A stretch of 64,000 bases of DNA from Microbacterium galbinum (GTDB taxonomy: Bacteria > Actinomycetota > Actinomycetes > Actinomycetales > Microbacteriaceae), in assembly GCF_023091225.1 (NCBI RefSeq), contig NZ_JAHWXM010000001.1, positions 1,922,001 through 1,986,000 of the forward strand, written 5' to 3'. The notes beneath the pieces are model-generated. The model was not told the origin of the DNA. It made no database searches and saw only the letters and a list, made by a program, of their open reading frames with translations. Each line of letters begins with the position of its first letter. The first letter of the stretch is position 1. This document shows positions 21,901 through 30,543 of this stretch, in pieces. The position numbers were made by a program, and so were the translations under genes.

Positions 21901-23496
21901 TCACTCGGCCATCGACACCGACGTGAAGTCCAGCCACCAGCTCTTCGGCTGCTCGAAGCCCTGCACGGCCGACGACATCGCACGGGGGGCGGTGTCGTTG
22001 GCGACGAACAGCCACGCGGCATCCTGCGTCACCAGGTGTCCGACCTGGGTGAGCAGAGCGGCGCGCTCCTCGTCGTCGACCGTGACCAGCGCCTGGTCGT
22101 AGAGCGCCTCGGCCTCTTCGTTGCAGTAGTCGAAGAAGTTGCCGTCGCAGCCGAACCAGAAGCCTTTCCAGCTGGAGGGCTGCTCCAGGCTGAACGCCTG
22201 GTTCGCGGCCTGCCATCCGGTGTTGCCTTCGCCGAGCTGCGCGTACATGCCCGAGAAGTCCACCGGCTCGAGCGAGACGTCGATGCCGACCTCGGCGAGC
22301 TGCGCCTGCAGCGCCTCGTTCATGGCCTTGGCCTGCATCGAGCCCGACCCGGCGGTGATGTAGCCCACGGTCACGTCGACGCCGTCGGGGTAGCCGGCCT
22401 CGGCGAGCAGCGCCTTGGCCTTCTCGGGGTCGTACGTGTAGAGGTCGTCATCGGCGGTGTAGTACAGGCTCGCCTCGGCGAACATCTGGGCGGCGGGAGC
22501 GGCGGTGCCGTGCAGAAGGTCGTCCGCGATCGCGTCGCGGTCGATCGCGTAGTTCATCGCCTGACGCACGCGGATGTCGTCGAACGGTGCCTCCTGCGTC
22601 ATGAGCTGCCACGACCACTCCCAGTCGAACGGGTTGCCGGTCGCCACGAAGCCCGCATCCTCGAGGCTCGCGAGGTCATCGGGCAGGGCGGCCTCGATCC
22701 AGTCGACGCGTCCGGAGCGCAGAGCCGCGGTGCGTGCGGAGGGATCGGGGATCAGCTCGACCGTGAGGCGGTCGAGCTTGGCGACGTCGCCCCAGTAGTC
22801 CTCGTTGCGGGTGAACGAGATCGACTGGTTCTGGGCGAGCGAGTCGAACACGAACGGACCGGTGCCGACCGGGTTCGTGGCCTGGCCCGCGGCCCCCGAC
22901 TCGTCGAGCGACGTGGGGCTCGCGAAGTAGACGTTGTACAGGTCGGCCAGGAAGAAGGCGAACGGCTGGTTCAGGGTGAACGTCACCGTCTGGTCGTCGA
23001 CCTTCTCGACCGAATCGACGAAGGTGAGCACCGTGTAGTACGTGATGAGCACCGGGTCGTAGTTCGGGTCGGACTCGTCGGTGTAGCGGGTGATGTTGTA
23101 GATCAGGGCATCCGCGTCCCAGGGGGTGCCGTCGTGGAACGTCACGTCCTCCTGCAGGTGAAAGGTGTACTGCAGGCCGTCCTCCGAGACGTCCCACGAC
23201 TCGGCGAGCGCGGGCGCCACACCGGCGGGTGCGTTCGGGTCGGAGACGTCGCGCTTGGTGAGGCCCTCGTACACGAGGTTGCCGATCAGGCGCTGGCCCT
23301 CGTAGCCGGCGGTCGTGATCGCGCCGGTGTCGAGGCTCGGGAACGAGGCCATCTGCGAGCCGATGACCAGTTCCTGCTCGCCGTCGGATCCGCCGGTCGG
23401 CGCTCCACCGGAGGAGCAGGCCGAGAGCGCGAGACTCGACGCCAGAACGAGGCCTGCAACGATTGCCGCTCTGCGGCGTGGGGATGGGGTGTTCAT
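21901..23496 (-). CDS. Family 5 (oligopeptide-type) ABC substrate-binding lipoprotein
   Basis: A 531-residue lipoprotein with signal and lipobox L-S-A-C27. The SBP_bac_5 pattern follows: V-Y-E-G-L-T near 78, A-P-A-L-A-E-S-W-D-V-S-E-D-G near 97-110, F-H-D-G-T-P-W-D-A near 124-132, G-T-G-P-F near 215 and D-I-R-V-R-Q-A-M-N-Y-A-I-D-R near 300-313. These proteins capture peptides, nickel chelates, opines or sugars. It is last in a five-gene operon, after two permeases and two ATPases, with a low-complexity 70-base gap before it. The substrate is unknown. Confidence 0.92.
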   Translation of the reverse strand: MNTPSPRRRAAIVAGLVLASSLALSACSSGGAPTGGSDGEQELVIGSQMASFPSLDTGAITTAGYEGQRLIGNLVYEGLTKRDVSDPNAPAGVAPALAESWDVSEDGLQYTFHLQEDVTFHDGTPWDADALIYNITRYTDESDPNYDPVLITYYTVLTFVDSVEKVDDQTVTFTLNQPFAFFLADLYNVYFASPTSLDESGAAGQATNPVGTGPFVFDSLAQNQSISFTRNEDYWGDVAKLDRLTVELIPDPSARTAALRSGRVDWIEAALPDDLASLEDAGFVATGNPFDWEWSWQLMTQEAPFDDIRVRQAMNYAIDRDAIADDLLHGTAAPAAQMFAEASLYYTADDDLYTYDPEKAKALLAEAGYPDGVDVTVGYITAGSGSMQAKAMNEALQAQLAEVGIDVSLEPVDFSGMYAQLGEGNTGWQAANQAFSLEQPSSWKGFWFGCDGNFFDYCNEEAEALYDQALVTVDDEERAALLTQVGHLVTQDAAWLFVANDTAPRAMSSAVQGFEQPKSWWLDFTSVSMAE

Positions 23497-23518
23497 GTCT
23501 CTCCTCAGGTTCGCTGTG

Positions 23519-23563
23519 TGTGGTGCGGGTAGTGGTGCGGTGGTGCGGGTAGGGGTGGTGCGG
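23519..23563. repeat. GTGGTGCGGGTAG short direct repeats
   Basis: The 70-base gap between the last ATPase and the binding protein gene contains three to four degenerate GTGGTGCGGGTAG units. It is low-complexity and could form a G/T-rich structure; no function is evident. Confidence 0.55.
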
Positions 23564-23566
23564 TCT

Positions 23567-24322
23567 TCAGGCGTGCATCAGGGTGCGCGCGGCCAGAAGT
23601 TCTCGGGTGTACGGATCGGTCGGGTCGGCGAGCACGGCGGCGGTCTCGCCGGACTCCACGGCGTGGCCGCGGTTGAGCACGAGGATGTCGTCGGCGATGT
23701 GCTCGACGACGGCGAGGTCGTGCGTGATGAAGAACATCGCCACCCCGAGCTGCGCCTGCAGGTCGGCGAACGTGTTCAGCACCTGCGCCTGCACCGACTT
23801 GTCGAGCGCCGACACCGCCTCGTCGCAGATCAGCAGCTTCGGCTTGCTGGCGATGGCGCGGGCGATCGCCACGCGCTGGGCCTGTCCGCCCGACAGCTCG
23901 TGCGGGAAGGCGTGCACGTAGTCGGCGGCGAGGGCGACGGTTGCGAGCAGATCGACCGAACGCGACGCCCATTCTCGGCGGGCGATACCCTGCGCGCGCA
24001 GCTGGAAGGCGAGGCTGTCACCGATCGTCATCGCCGGGTTCAGGGCGTTGCGGGGGTCCTGCGGCACGAGCTGGAAGTCACGACGGGCCTGCCGCAGCTC
24101 CTTCGCGCTCAGCGCGAAGAGGTCGCGCCCATCGAGCCGCACGGTGCCGGCATCCGGTCGCATCAGGCGCATCACGATGCGCCCGAGCGTCGACTTGCCG
24201 CTGCCGGACTCGCCCACGACACCGAGCGTGCGTCCGGACTCGATCGAGAAGTCGACGCCGTGCAGGGCGGTGAAGTCGCCGAAGCGCTTCACGATGCCGG
24301 AGCCTTCCAGTACCGCGGTCAT
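23567..24322 (-). CDS. Peptide-type ABC transporter ATPase (DppF/OppF-like)
   Basis: A 251-residue ATPase with Walker A G-E-S-G-S-G-K-S-T near 36-44, Q-loop V-P-Q-D-P-R near 83, signature L-S-G-G-Q-A-Q-R near 143-150 and Walker B L-L-I-C-D-E-A near 163-169. It drives import with the second ATPase. ATGA overlap (24319-24322) couples it to the preceding ATPase gene. The Oligo_HPY C-terminal extension common in OppF is absent or very short, since the chain ends at T-L-M-H-A. Confidence 0.92.
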   Translation of the reverse strand: MTAVLEGSGIVKRFGDFTALHGVDFSIESGRTLGVVGESGSGKSTLGRIVMRLMRPDAGTVRLDGRDLFALSAKELRQARRDFQLVPQDPRNALNPAMTIGDSLAFQLRAQGIARREWASRSVDLLATVALAADYVHAFPHELSGGQAQRVAIARAIASKPKLLICDEAVSALDKSVQAQVLNTFADLQAQLGVAMFFITHDLAVVEHIADDILVLNRGHAVESGETAAVLADPTDPYTRELLAARTLMHA

Positions 24323-25317
24323 GCTGCCTCCTCCTGTGCTCCGTCGGATCCGCCGGCTCCGACGCTTCCGTCGGCGACGGCGTGGCCGGGTGCGACCTCG
24401 TGCAGGGTTCCCCAGTCGCGGCGCATCCGCACGGAGTCGGGAACGACGGCGAGCCCGCCGCGCGGCACTCCGGCCGAGGGCTCCGCGGCGAGGAGCGCTC
24501 GGGTGTACTCGTGGCGGGGAGCGCGCAGCACGTCGGGCGCGTAGCCCAGCTCGACGATCTGACCGCCCAGCATCACGGCCACGCGGTCCTGCGCCTGCGA
24601 GGCGATGAGCGTCGCGACGCCGATGTCGTGCGTGATGAAGAGGATCGCCGTATGCAGACGGTTGCGCAGATCGTCGAGCAGGCCGACGACGTGTGCGCCC
24701 ACGGCCGCATCGAGCGCGCTCGACGGTTCGTCGGCGACGATGAGTTCGGGCCCGCAGCTGATCGCGATCGCGATGGCGATGCGCTGGCGCATTCCGCCCG
24801 AGACCTCGTGCGGATAGCAGCGCATCACCCGCTCGGCATCGCGGATCTGCACCTGCTCGAGCAGCTCGAGCGCACGCGCCTTGGCGGCCGCGCGACTCGG
24901 GCACTGGCGGTGCTGCAGCAGGGTTTCGACGATCTGCGATCCGATGCGCCGCATCGGGTCGAGCGACGAGTTCGGGTCCTGCGGCACCATCCCGATGCGG
25001 TCGCCGTGCAGCATCCGCAGACGGGATGCCGGAGCGCCGATGAGGTCGACGCCGTCGAAGTACGAGGTTCCGCTCACCGTCGCGGTCCGCGCCGCCAGGC
25101 CGGTCACCGCCCGGGCGAACACCGACTTGCCGCTGCCGGACTCGCCGAGCAGCACGGTCACCTGACGCTTCTCGAGACCGAGGCCGAGGTTCGAGACGAC
25201 GGTGCTGGCGCCGCCGCCCGAGCGGGGGAACGAGACGCTGATGCCGGTGGCGTCGAGCACCAGCGCGGCCGGGTCGGCGAGGCCTCCCGCGGGAGGGGCG
25301 AGGAGGGTCTCGGTCAT
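24319..25317 (-). CDS. Peptide-type ABC transporter ATPase (DppD/OppD-like)
   Basis: A 332-residue ATPase with Walker A G-E-S-G-S-G-K-S near 57-64, signature V-S-G-G-M-R-Q-R and Walker B L-I-V-A-D-E-P-S-S-A-L-D. After the nucleotide-binding domain there is a tail with R-G-G-L-A-V-V-P-D and a Gly/Ser/Ala-rich end, unlike the Cys-containing tail of many DppD proteins. The start lies in an ATGA overlap with the permease gene (25314-25317), and the stop overlaps the next ATPase. The pair probably forms a heterodimer. Confidence 0.92.
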   Translation of the reverse strand: MTETLLAPPAGGLADPAALVLDATGISVSFPRSGGGASTVVSNLGLGLEKRQVTVLLGESGSGKSVFARAVTGLAARTATVSGTSYFDGVDLIGAPASRLRMLHGDRIGMVPQDPNSSLDPMRRIGSQIVETLLQHRQCPSRAAAKARALELLEQVQIRDAERVMRCYPHEVSGGMRQRIAIAIAISCGPELIVADEPSSALDAAVGAHVVGLLDDLRNRLHTAILFITHDIGVATLIASQAQDRVAVMLGGQIVELGYAPDVLRAPRHEYTRALLAAEPSAGVPRGGLAVVPDSVRMRRDWGTLHEVAPGHAVADGSVGAGGSDGAQEEAA

Positions 25318-26216
25318 GACTTCTGTCCCTTTCCGGAGATCGCATCGCGGATGCCGTCACCGACGAGCGGGAAGAGCATCGAGAGCAGCAGGATCATCAC
25401 CACAGGCGCGAGCGCGAGTGTCGGGTTCGTGTAGACCGCCGCCTGCATCTCGTAGAGGATCGACCCGAGCTCGGGTTGCGGCGAGGGGACGCCGAGTCCG
25501 ATGAATCCGAGACCGCCCGAGATCGCGACGTTGGCGCCGACGAGCGAGGTCGAGTACGCGAGAACGGCGGGGAGGGTGACCGGAACGATCTGCCGCAGCA
25601 GGATCGTGCCGCCCGTCGCCCCGCTCGAACGGGCCGCGGTGACGAAGTCGAGCTCGCGGATGCGGGAGACCTCGGTCTCGGCGATGCGGGCGACCGGCGC
25701 GATCCACACGAGGGTGAGCGCGAGGATCAGCGTGCCCAGGCCGACACCGAACGAGATCGCCAGCAGCAGGGCGAGCAGCACTCCGGGGAAGGCGAAGAGC
25801 AGGTCGACCCCGCGCATCAGGATCGTGTTCGTGACCTTGCCGGCGAGACCGGCGATCGTGCCGATCGCGAGGCCGAGCACGGTGGCGATGACGATGGGGA
25901 CCACGCTGACGATGAGAGAGGTGCGGGTTCCGTAGACGAGTCGGCTGAGCAGGTCGCGCCCCTGCGTGTCGGTACCGAGCACGTGGCCGTCGGTGAAGAA
26001 GGGGAGCAGACGCTCGGACAGCGACCCCGTGAGCGGGTCGGCAAGCGGCAGCAGCGGAGCCGCGAGCACGACGGCGGTGAGCAGCGCGACGATGCCGAGC
26101 GCGACGACGGATCGCAGCGGCATCCGGCTGAGCACCGATCGGCGACGGAATCGGGGCACGGCATCCGACGCCGCGACGGAGGCGGTGAGGACCGGGGGTT
26201 CGGCGAGTGCGCTCAT
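25314..26216 (-). CDS. Peptide-type ABC transporter permease (DppC/OppC-like)
   Basis: A 300-residue inner-membrane protein: a cytoplasmic N-terminus, a first helix near 38-58, the conserved H-V-L-G-T-D-T-Q-G-R-D-L-L-S-R near 77-91 (typical of OppC/DppC), then five helices and the EAA loop R-S-S-G-A-T-G near 190-196. It ends with G-D-G-I-R-D-A-I-S-G-K-G. ATGA overlaps at both ends couple it to its neighbours. Confidence 0.93.
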   Translation of the reverse strand: MSALAEPPVLTASVAASDAVPRFRRRSVLSRMPLRSVVALGIVALLTAVVLAAPLLPLADPLTGSLSERLLPFFTDGHVLGTDTQGRDLLSRLVYGTRTSLIVSVVPIVIATVLGLAIGTIAGLAGKVTNTILMRGVDLLFAFPGVLLALLLAISFGVGLGTLILALTLVWIAPVARIAETEVSRIRELDFVTAARSSGATGGTILLRQIVPVTLPAVLAYSTSLVGANVAISGGLGFIGLGVPSPQPELGSILYEMQAAVYTNPTLALAPVVMILLLSMLFPLVGDGIRDAISGKGQKS

Positions 26217-27190
26217 GCGCGTCCCTTTCTGATTCGCGGGTCGAGGACCGCGTTGACGACGTCGGCGACGAGGAGCACCAGGACGAAGATCATCGCGATG
26301 ATCAGGGCGACGGCCTGGACGAGCGTGTAGTCGCGCAGGCCGACCGACTGCACGATGAGGGCGCCGAGGCCGGGGATGCTGAAGATCTGCTCGACGAACA
26401 GTGCACCGCCCAGCATCGTGCCGACCTGGATGCCGAGCACCGTGATCATCGGCGGCAGCGCGTTGTGATGCGCGTGCACGGTCAGCCGCCAGGGCGAGAG
26501 GCCGCGCGCCTGCAGGGTGGGCAGCAGGTCGGTCGACTGCAGGGTCGAGATCGACGTCTTCAGCGACCGCGCCATCTGGGCGCCGGGTGCGAGTGCCAGC
26601 GCGGTCGCCGGCAGCAGGAGGTGGGCGGCGAGGTCGCCGACCGAGCCGTCGCCGCGGGTCGAGACACCGCCGGCGGGGAACAGCGGCCACACCACCGCGA
26701 AGGCGATGAGCAGCACGAGCGCGACCGTGTACTGCGGGGCCGACAGGAACAGTGATTCGATCCAGTCGGTCGTGCGGCGCACGCCGCGGAACCGAGTGGT
26801 GGCGAGGTTGCCCATCACGATGGCGAGACCGATCGCGAGGATGCTGGCGAGTCCGCCCAGGAGCAGGGTGTTCGTGAGCGCCGGTCCGATGATGTCGGTC
26901 ACGGGGCGACCCTGGCTGTACGAGAAGCCGAGGTTGCCGCCGAGCACCTGCCCGATCCAGATCGTGAACTGCGACATCAGGGGCTGGTCGAGGCCCATCA
27001 CCTCGCGCAGCTTCTCGCGCTCGGCGGGGCTGCTGTCGGTTCCGAGGATCGTCAGCGCGGGGTCACCGGGGATGGCGCGGATGGCGAAGAAGACGACGAC
27101 GGCGATGAAGAGCGCCGTCACGACGGTCATCACGATCCGACCGCTCACGAGACGCACTAACCGGTTCTGTGCGATGGCTTTGTAGTCCAT
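26213..27190 (-). CDS. Peptide-type ABC transporter permease (DppB/OppB-like)
   Basis: A 325-residue inner-membrane protein with an N-terminal helix (about 18-38), the F-F-A-I-R-A-I-P-G-D-P near 33-43 that marks OppB-type permeases, a G-F-S-Y-S-Q-G-R-P-V near 90, and five more helices. The ATG lies inside a 7-2-7 palindrome (27188-27203), so it is probably a regulated start. It is first in the operon permease, permease, ATPase, ATPase, binding protein. Confidence 0.93.
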   Translation of the reverse strand: MDYKAIAQNRLVRLVSGRIVMTVVTALFIAVVVFFAIRAIPGDPALTILGTDSSPAEREKLREVMGLDQPLMSQFTIWIGQVLGGNLGFSYSQGRPVTDIIGPALTNTLLLGGLASILAIGLAIVMGNLATTRFRGVRRTTDWIESLFLSAPQYTVALVLLIAFAVVWPLFPAGGVSTRGDGSVGDLAAHLLLPATALALAPGAQMARSLKTSISTLQSTDLLPTLQARGLSPWRLTVHAHHNALPPMITVLGIQVGTMLGGALFVEQIFSIPGLGALIVQSVGLRDYTLVQAVALIIAMIFVLVLLVADVVNAVLDPRIRKGRA

Positions 27191-27232
27191 AATTGGAATT
27201 ATGCACTGATGTACTGTTTCGGTACTGTTTCG
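27188..27232. promoter_or_regulatory. Palindrome and 11-base tandem repeat in the importer/PadR promoter
   Basis: CATAATT (27188-27194) and AATTATG (27197-27203) make a perfect 7-2-7 palindrome on the importer start codon. Next to it, GTACTGTTTCG occurs twice in direct tandem (27211-27221 and 27222-27232). The word TACTGTT recurs at 28691-28697 in the isochorismatase/MFS promoter, so PadR or another local regulator may bind both. The role is inferred. Confidence 0.55.
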
Positions 27233-27350
27233 TATTGATGACACTGTTGTCCCCGTCGGGACGAGCCCCGTGTTTCCGGGCATCCGACACGCGAGAATCA
27301 CGTCGCAGTCCGAAGAAATCTGCACGACGTCCGTCAGAGAAAGGACCCCT

Positions 27351-27932
27351 ATGGCCCTCCGGCACGCGATCCTGGCCGCCCTCTCGCGAGGAAAGCCTCG
27401 AACCGGATACGACCTCAACTCCAGCTTCAACGACGTGAACGACCGCGCCTGGCACGCGAGTCCCTCGCAGGTGTACTCCGAGCTGACGAAGATGGAGAAG
27501 CTCGGCCTCATCGATATCAGCGAGCGCAACCAGCGCGGCCGCACGAGCTACATCATCAACGACGAAGGTCTCGACGAGCTCCGGCGCTGGCTGCTCCACG
27601 ATCAGCCCGACCACGGCGTGCGCGACGACGCGATGCTGCGACTGCTGAACCTCTGGACGCTCGACGACGCCGACGCCGCCTACCTCCTCGACGCCGAGGT
27701 CACGTTCCAGCGCCAGCGGCAGTTCAGCCTGACCCACCTCCTGTCGAACTGGGAGGAGGAGCGCGAGGACTACGACAGCCCGGTCTGGCGCAGTCGGCGA
27801 GCGCTCTACACGCTGTGGCTGCGGCAGACGACGCTGACCCTCGACTGGCTCGACGAACTGCGCGTCGTGCTCGAGCATCCCGAGATCCCCGTGCCCGACG
27901 CGCTCGAAGGGGCCGCCCCCGCACGCGCGTGA
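27351..27932 (+). CDS. PadR-family transcriptional regulator
   Basis: A 193-residue regulator. The N-terminal winged helix begins M-A-L-R-H-A-I-L-A-A-L-S-R-G-K-P-R-T-G-Y-D-L and has W-H-A-S-P-S-Q-V-Y-S-E-L-T-K-M-E near 32-47 (recognition region). The C-terminal helical dimerisation part includes F-Q-R-Q-R-Q-F near 116-122. ATG 27351 is chosen over the longer frame because AGAAAGGA lies 6-13 bases upstream. It is divergent from the importer and in tandem with the isochorismatase and MFS genes, which share TACTGTT motifs; it may repress one or both until it binds a phenolic ligand. Confidence 0.9.
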   Translation: MALRHAILAALSRGKPRTGYDLNSSFNDVNDRAWHASPSQVYSELTKMEKLGLIDISERNQRGRTSYIINDEGLDELRRWLLHDQPDHGVRDDAMLRLLNLWTLDDADAAYLLDAEVTFQRQRQFSLTHLLSNWEEEREDYDSPVWRSRRALYTLWLRQTTLTLDWLDELRVVLEHPEIPVPDALEGAAPARA

Positions 27933-27978
27933 TGCGTGCGGAGACGACCTCTCGGGAGCCGTTCTGCGGCGGTGCCGC

Positions 27979-28653
27979 TCAGGCGCCGATCGTCGCCAGA
28001 TCCTCGGCCGTCCGGCCGTAGCCCGGCGTCGTGTACCGCTGCGCCCACTCGGCATCCTCGGCCAGCAGCTCGCGCCACGGGGCGACCTCGACGTAGAGCA
28101 CGCGGAGCGAGTCGAGGGCGGCGCGGTGCAGCGCCTCGCCGTCGGTCGAGACGGCATCCAGCGGAACCGCCACGTCGAAGTTCTTCATCATGCCGGTGCG
28201 CGAGGTCGTCTCGACGCACACGTTCGTCTGCAGGCCGGCGACGATGAGGCGGGTGACGTCGAGATTGCGCAGGATCGGGTCGAGGTCGGTGTTGAAGAAG
28301 GCATCCCACCGGTGCTTCTCGATCACGATGTCACCGGGCTCGGGGCGCACGGCGTCGAGCACCTGCGAGCCCCAGTCGGCGTCGTCGCCGATCGGCGACT
28401 CCTCGTCGCTCGCAGCCGACGACGCCAGCAGACGGCGCATGCTCGGCGTCGCGTCCGCTCCGTCGGCGCGGGAGGTCTGCCGCGTGTAGATCACCGGCAT
28501 CCCCTGAGCGCGAGCGGCCGCGAGCAGCTCGGCGCACTCGGCGACGACCTCGTCGAAATTCCAGATCGGCGGCCACCCCAGGGCGCTCCGTCGCTCCTGC
28601 TGCAGGTACATGTTCTGCATGTCGATCATGATCAGCGCTGTTCTCGAGCTCAT
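27979..28653 (-). CDS. Isochorismatase-family cysteine hydrolase
   Basis: A 224-residue cytoplasmic hydrolase with the catalytic triad visible: D11 in I-M-I-D-M-Q-N, K113 in V-I-E-K-H-R-W and C146 in Q-T-N-V-C-V-E-T-T. These enzymes hydrolyse amides such as nicotinamide or N-carbamoyl compounds, or isochorismate. The metal triad His is less clear. It is divergent from the MFS gene with a 90-base shared promoter that includes two ATAGTCC words. The association with PadR suggests aromatic or amide substrates, but this is not shown. Confidence 0.88.
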   Translation of the reverse strand: MSSRTALIMIDMQNMYLQQERRSALGWPPIWNFDEVVAECAELLAAARAQGMPVIYTRQTSRADGADATPSMRRLLASSAASDEESPIGDDADWGSQVLDAVRPEPGDIVIEKHRWDAFFNTDLDPILRNLDVTRLIVAGLQTNVCVETTSRTGMMKNFDVAVPLDAVSTDGEALHRAALDSLRVLYVEVAPWRELLAEDAEWAQRYTTPGYGRTAEDLATIGA

Positions 28654-28681
28654 CTCAAACCCAATCTCGTAGTGTGTCTTG

Positions 28682-28706
28682 ATAGTCCAATACTGTTATA
28701 TAGTCC
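28682..28706. promoter_or_regulatory. Shared ATAGTCC/TACTGTT motif region
   Basis: ATAGTCC occurs at 28682-28688 and 28700-28706, with TACTGTT at 28691-28697 between them, in the divergent promoter of the isochorismatase and MFS genes. TAGTCC also occurs at 27183-27188 inside the importer start. The same words near the PadR gene suggest one regulator; this is inference. Confidence 0.45.
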
Positions 28707-28743
28707 TTTACGTTACGTCGGTATTACTTTCAGGAGGATCAAC

Positions 28744-30213
28744 GTGTCGGATGCGACGACCATCGACGGCACGCGCGGTCGCAGGAAGTGGGCGGTCTTC
28801 GCCGTGCTCGCCGGGGCCGCCGCGCTGACGATCCTCGACGTCTCGAAGCTCGGCATCGCCCTTCCCGCCATCCAGGCGGATATGGGCGGCGACCCCGCGA
28901 CCGTGCAGTTCATGCTCGTCGGCTACACCCTCGCCTACGCCGCGATGCTGCTGCCCGCCGGCCGCATCGGCGACGTGGTGCCGCGTCGCACGGTGTTCCT
29001 CACCGGCATGATCGTGTTCGTCGCGTCGAGTGTCGCGTGCACCTTCGCCCCCACGATCGAGTGGCTGGTGGCGGCGCGTGTGATCGAGGGCCTCGGCGCC
29101 GGCCTGCTCATGCCGCAGGTACTCGGGCTCATCCAGCGCGTGTTCCCCGCCGGAGAGCGCGCCAAGCCACTCGCCGCCCTCGCCGCCATCACCTCCCTCA
29201 CCTCACTCGGAGCCCCGGTGCTCGCGGGGTTCATCATGGACGTCGCGGGCGACCAACTCGGCTGGCGACTGCTGTTCCTCGTGACCGTGGTCGCCGGCGC
29301 CATCATCCTCCCGTTCGCGTTCGTGGTCGTTCACGAACCCGTCGGCGAGCGCCGCCGGGGATACGACACGATCGGCACCGTGCTGCTCGCGGTCGGCGTG
29401 GTCCTCACGATCGGCCCGCTCAGCGCGATCTCCGGCACCGAGCCCCCCGCACCGTGGATCTTCGTCGGCATCGGACTCGGCATCGCCTTCCTCGCGGCCT
29501 TCATCGCCCACGAGCGACGGGTCACCCGGCGCGGTCGCGAACCCCTCGTCGACCCCGAACTGTTCCGCCTCCCCCACCTCCCGGCGGGCGTGCTGATCTC
29601 CGGATGCATGCACGCGGCGGCGACCGCCGGCACCCTGGTCGTGACGATCGCCCTGCAGCAGCTCGCGCACCTGTCGGCGCTCGAGACGGCGATGTGGATG
29701 CTGCCGGCCGCCGCCGCGAGCCTCCTGGGTTCCTGGATCGCGACGCGGGTCTCGCCGACGAACGGCCACGTGGTCGCGCTCGGCACGGCAACCGGCGCAC
29801 TCGCCCTCGCGGGGAGCGGGCTCGTGTTCGGCGCGGCCTCGACGAGCACCGTTCCGCCGCTCATCGCCGCGCTCCTCTGCGTCAGCGCGTTCGGTTCGGG
29901 CCTCTCCGCGCCCGCGAATCAGGCGCGCACACTGCTGCACACGCCAGGGCACCGCTCGAGTGTGGCCGGATCGCTCATCCAGTTCGCACAGCGCACGGGT
30001 TCGGCGATCGGCATGGCGCTCGCGCTGATCATCTACTACGCGTTCTTCTCCGACACGAGCTTCGCCGGCAGGCCGGCATCCGGCGCGATGTGGGCGCTCT
30101 GGGCCGTCAGCGTCTTCCTCGTCGTCGCCACGGTGATCGCGGTGGTCGACCACGCCCGCACCCCGCGGGTCGAGCTCGAGGTCGCGGAGCCCGAGCCGCA
30201 GTTCGTGCCGTAG
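28744..30213 (+). CDS. MFS drug/metabolite exporter, DHA2-like
   Basis: A 489-residue membrane protein with 14 probable helices. The N-terminus has L-D-V-S-K-L-G-I-A-L-P near 27-37, the A-motif G-R-I-G-D-V-V-P-R-R near 72-81 and motif C-like L-T-S-L-G-A-P near 153-159. GTG 28744 is preceded by a clear AGGAGG (28733-28738). A short Glu-rich tail ends the chain. The partner gene is an isochorismatase, and the pair may remove or degrade an aromatic or amide compound. The substrate is unknown. Confidence 0.9.
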   Translation: MSDATTIDGTRGRRKWAVFAVLAGAAALTILDVSKLGIALPAIQADMGGDPATVQFMLVGYTLAYAAMLLPAGRIGDVVPRRTVFLTGMIVFVASSVACTFAPTIEWLVAARVIEGLGAGLLMPQVLGLIQRVFPAGERAKPLAALAAITSLTSLGAPVLAGFIMDVAGDQLGWRLLFLVTVVAGAIILPFAFVVVHEPVGERRRGYDTIGTVLLAVGVVLTIGPLSAISGTEPPAPWIFVGIGLGIAFLAAFIAHERRVTRRGREPLVDPELFRLPHLPAGVLISGCMHAAATAGTLVVTIALQQLAHLSALETAMWMLPAAAASLLGSWIATRVSPTNGHVVALGTATGALALAGSGLVFGAASTSTVPPLIAALLCVSAFGSGLSAPANQARTLLHTPGHRSSVAGSLIQFAQRTGSAIGMALALIIYYAFFSDTSFAGRPASGAMWALWAVSVFLVVATVIAVVDHARTPRVELEVAEPEPQFVP

Positions 30214-30225
30214 GACATCTCGGGC

Positions 30226-30363
30226 AGGGACCCTTCGACAGGCTCAGGGGCCCAGGGGCTGCTCAGGGCCCCAGTAGCGGCTCTACGGAAACCGGGTCGC
30301 TGCGCTCCTCGCTCAGGAGCCGGGTTTCTCGGTTCCTGAGCGAGCGAAGCGAGACGAAGGGCG
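30226..30363. repeat. Dispersed repeat island after the MFS gene
   Basis: It contains GACCCTTCGACAGGCTCAGGG (near 30229), a C-A-G-T-A-G-C-G variant unit, an inverted pair around GGAAACCGGGTC/CCGGGTTTC (about 30287-30330) and the long form CTGAGCGAGCGAAGCGAGAC (from about 30336). It is noncoding and lies between convergent genes. Confidence 0.8.
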
Positions 30364-30374
30364 CACCCCGCGCT

Positions 30375-30453
30375 CACCTGCACGGACGAATCACGTCTGC
30401 ACGGAGCATCCGCCCGAATCTCCGTGCAGACGTGCGCGGTCCGTGCAGACGAG
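30375..30453. repeat. TGCACGGA palindromic element, copy 2
   Basis: The arms 30375-30406 and 30420-30453 both read (CTC)GTCTGCACGGA then TCACGTCTGCACGGAG, in opposite orientation with a 13-base centre. It is the same family as 9964-10041 and also sits next to the CTGAGC/CGAAGGG repeat. Confidence 0.8.
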
Positions 30454-30476
30454 CGGATGCCGCGGCGTCAGCTCAG

Positions 30477-30542
30477 GAGGAGATCTCTCGCAACGCAGGA
30501 ACATTCGAGGCATCCACTCTTGCGCTGCGCGAGATCTCCTCC
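30477..30542. repeat. GGAGGAGATCTC palindrome overlapping aztA end
   Basis: Left arm 30477-30498 and right arm 30521-30542 pair at 19 of 22 positions around a 22-base centre. The outer GGAGGAGATCTC is shared with the elements at 47302 and 54341. The element ends two bases before the aztA stop codon. Confidence 0.7.
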
Positions 30543-30543
30543 G

